DNA from: Verrucomicrobiia bacterium
GTDB taxonomy: Bacteria; Verrucomicrobiota; Verrucomicrobiae; Limisphaerales; UBA11358
NCBI GenBank assembly: GCA_030042375.1
Contig: JASHZU010000152.1
Span: 1 to 7,682 of the forward strand
Length of the DNA: 7,682 bases
Direction: 5' to 3'
Shown here in pieces: positions 6,680 through 7,682 of this stretch; within the stretch, counting starts at the first letter, position 1, and the number at the start of each line of letters is the position of its first letter. The translations under genes were made by a program, and so were the position numbers. The notes beneath the pieces were generated by a model, which had not been told where the DNA came from, searched no databases, and was given only the letters and a program-made list of their open reading frames with translations.

Positions 6680-7626
6680 AAAATTCACTCGAAACCCGCC
6701 TTGGCATCTTTGTTGTCTTTGTCGTCATCGCCGCCGTGGTCATCGTGGAAACCCTGAACGGCTTTCACTTTGTCCATAAAGGTGTCGAGGTCAGCACGCT
6801 CTTCGACACCGTCCAGGACCTGAAACCTGATGACGAAGTGAGAATGGCCGGCGTCCAGATCGGGCACGTGGAAACCATCGCCCTCGAAAACAATAAAGTC
6901 CGCGTCACCATGTCGTTGAATTCCGATGCGCCTGTAAAAACCGACAGCATCGCCACCATCCGCTTCACCGGCCTGATGGGCCAAAATTTCGTCTCCCTCA
7001 GCTTCGGCTCGGATGCTTCCCCCCGCGCCATCGATAACACCGTTCTCTCTTCCGAGGAACAGCCGGACCTGAACGCCATCATGGCCAAGCTTAACGACGC
7101 CGCCACCGGTATCCAAAAGGCCATGAGCGGTTTCACGGGCGACACCATCAACAACCTGCTTGGTCCCCTGACGGATTTGGTTAAGGCAAACAAAGACAAT
7201 TTGACCGCCACCATCACCAACATCCAAAACATCACCGGCCAGATTGCCAGCGGCCACGGCACCGTCGGCAAAATGATTTATGACCAGACCCTTTATGATT
7301 CCGCCATGAACACCGTTTCCAATCTCCAAAGCGCCGTCGTGACCGCCCAGATCATGCTTAGCGGCGTCACCAACGGCCAGGGCACGCTCGGCAAACTCGT
7401 CACCGACGACACGCTTTACAATGCCACCACGTCCTCCATGACGAACCTGAACTCAATCCTGATTAAGATCAACCAGGGCAACGGCACCATTGGCAAGCTC
7501 GTCAACAACCAGGAATTCTATAAAAACGCCCAGCTCTCCCTGCAAAAGCTCGACAAAGCTGCCGACGGCCTCGAAGACCAGGGACCGCTCAGCGTGCTGG
7601 GCATCGTCGTTAGCACCTTGCTTTAA
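6676..7626 (+). CDS. mlaD: MlaD-family MCE-domain protein with C-terminal GxGTxGKL repeats
   Basis: From ATG 6676 the product is 316 residues. A longer frame to 6583 exists, but its extra 31 residues are mlaF sequence in another frame, and the membrane anchor begins right after MKNSLETR. One membrane helix (about 9-27) anchors it in the inner membrane with the rest in the periplasm. The MCE domain spans about 37-112, with 'LFDTVQDLKPDDEVRMAGV', then 'IGHVETI' and the 'GLMGQNFVSLSFG' end. MlaD proteins form hexameric rings that hand lipids to or from MlaE. The helical tail has three copies of a GxGTxGKL unit (listed separately) and ends with 'DQGPLSVLG' and a hydrophobic C-terminus. It is far longer than the E. 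coli protein (about 180 residues), so the tail may extend a periplasmic channel. No MlaC or MlaA is in the window. Confidence 0.93.
   Translation: MKNSLETRLGIFVVFVVIAAVVIVETLNGFHFVHKGVEVSTLFDTVQDLKPDDEVRMAGVQIGHVETIALENNKVRVTMSLNSDAPVKTDSIATIRFTGLMGQNFVSLSFGSDASPRAIDNTVLSSEEQPDLNAIMAKLNDAATGIQKAMSGFTGDTINNLLGPLTDLVKANKDNLTATITNIQNITGQIASGHGTVGKMIYDQTLYDSAMNTVSNLQSAVVTAQIMLSGVTNGQGTLGKLVTDDTLYNATTSSMTNLNSILIKINQGNGTIGKLVNNQEFYKNAQLSLQKLDKAADGLEDQGPLSVLGIVVSTLL
7243..7572 (+). repeat. Three GxGTxGKL(x)nLY protein repeats within mlaD
   Basis: In MlaD numbering the units begin near residues 190, 231 and 266. They read GHGTVGKMIYDQTLY, GQGTLGKLVTDDTLY and GNGTIGKLVNNQEFY, each followed by a helix rich in N, S, L and K (for example 'SNLQSAV', 'TNLNSIL', 'QKLDKAA'). 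Spacing between the Thr residues is 41 and then 34. Similar repeats occur in MlaD-like proteins of several non-proteobacterial groups. They probably form a coiled or stacked periplasmic extension of the MCE ring. Confidence 0.75.
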
Positions 7627-7651
7627 GGACTGGTACCCGGGGGGTGGAGAC

Positions 7652-7681
7652 CCTTTAGCAGCCTTTAGCAGCCTTAAACAG
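7652..7681. repeat. 10-bp direct repeat, three tandem units
   Basis: CCTTTAGCAG occurs twice back to back (7652-7661, 7662-7671) and is followed by a third unit, CCTTAAACAG (7672-7681), matching at 8 of 10 positions. The array lies 26 bp after the mlaD stop and reaches the window edge, so its full length is unknown. The stretch 7627-7651 before it is G-rich with no clear hairpin and no T-tract, so I do not call a terminator. Confidence 0.6.
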
Positions 7682-7682
7682 G

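Noticed and set aside
5874..6743. 289-codon open frame on the - strand opposite mlaF
   Set aside because: It lies wholly antisense to a clear ABC ATPase, has a Gly/Asp/Phe-rich composition typical of a mirrored GC-rich gene, and shows no recognisable domain.
7632..7642. GGTACCCGGGG, identical to a piece of a common cloning polylinker
   Set aside because: The match is only 11 bases, the flanking bases do not continue the polylinker, and it lies naturally just after the mlaD stop, so vector contamination is unlikely.
7627..7651. Possible terminator hairpin after mlaD
   Set aside because: Only 3-4 bp arms with bulges can be drawn and there is no T-run, so nothing supports an intrinsic terminator.

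Overview
This 7.7 kb window is a densely coded chromosomal segment, GC-rich by eye, with seven protein genes in three transcription blocks and almost no intergenic DNA. There is no RNA gene, mobile element or CRISPR array that I can support. A MlaEFD lipid transporter and a BatD/BatE-type pair indicate a Gram-negative, two-membraned bacterium. The MlaD type with GxGTxGKL repeats, the GH42 subtype and the Bat genes fit the PVC/Verrucomicrobiota group (Pedosphaera/Limisphaerales-like). That placement is inference from protein style, not from a marker gene.

Block 1 (left edge to 1794, + strand): the C-terminal part of a BatD-like membrane protein, cut by the window edge, overlaps by ATGA a BatE-like protein with TPRs, two membrane helices and an SH3-like domain. 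Such pairs sit at the end of MoxR/Bat (aerotolerance-type) operons, whose other genes would lie to the left.

Block 2 (5031 down to 1787, - strand): a GH42 beta-galactosidase-family protein is followed, through a TTGA stop/start overlap, by a membrane glycosyltransferase of the GT21/HpnI (ceramide- or hopanoid-glycosyltransferase) type that appears to start with TTG. The GH42 protein keeps the nucleophile motif (MEQ), but the usual acid/base Glu of the NEYG motif reads Ala (DNAIGG). It may therefore be catalytically altered. The glycosyltransferase gene ends inside the last codons of batE (8-bp convergent overlap).

Block 3 (5167 to 7626, + strand): mlaE (permease), mlaF (ATPase) and mlaD (MCE-domain protein) form an ABC system for lipid traffic between the membranes. 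mlaE and mlaF overlap by ATGA. mlaF and mlaD are bridged by a four-codon ORF, created by an 11-bp duplication, that overlaps both of them.

The only sizeable intergenic region before the right end is the 135-bp divergent spacer between GH42 and mlaE. It carries a perfect 10-bp inverted repeat that could be an operator for one or both operons. The right end (7627-7682) holds a 10-bp tandem repeat. No gene-free stretch exceeds 300 bases. No clearly new multi-gene system is visible. The points most worth checking are the altered GH42 active site, the mini-ORF bridge, the divergent palindrome, and the possible functional link between a lipid glycosyltransferase and the neighbouring lipid transporter.
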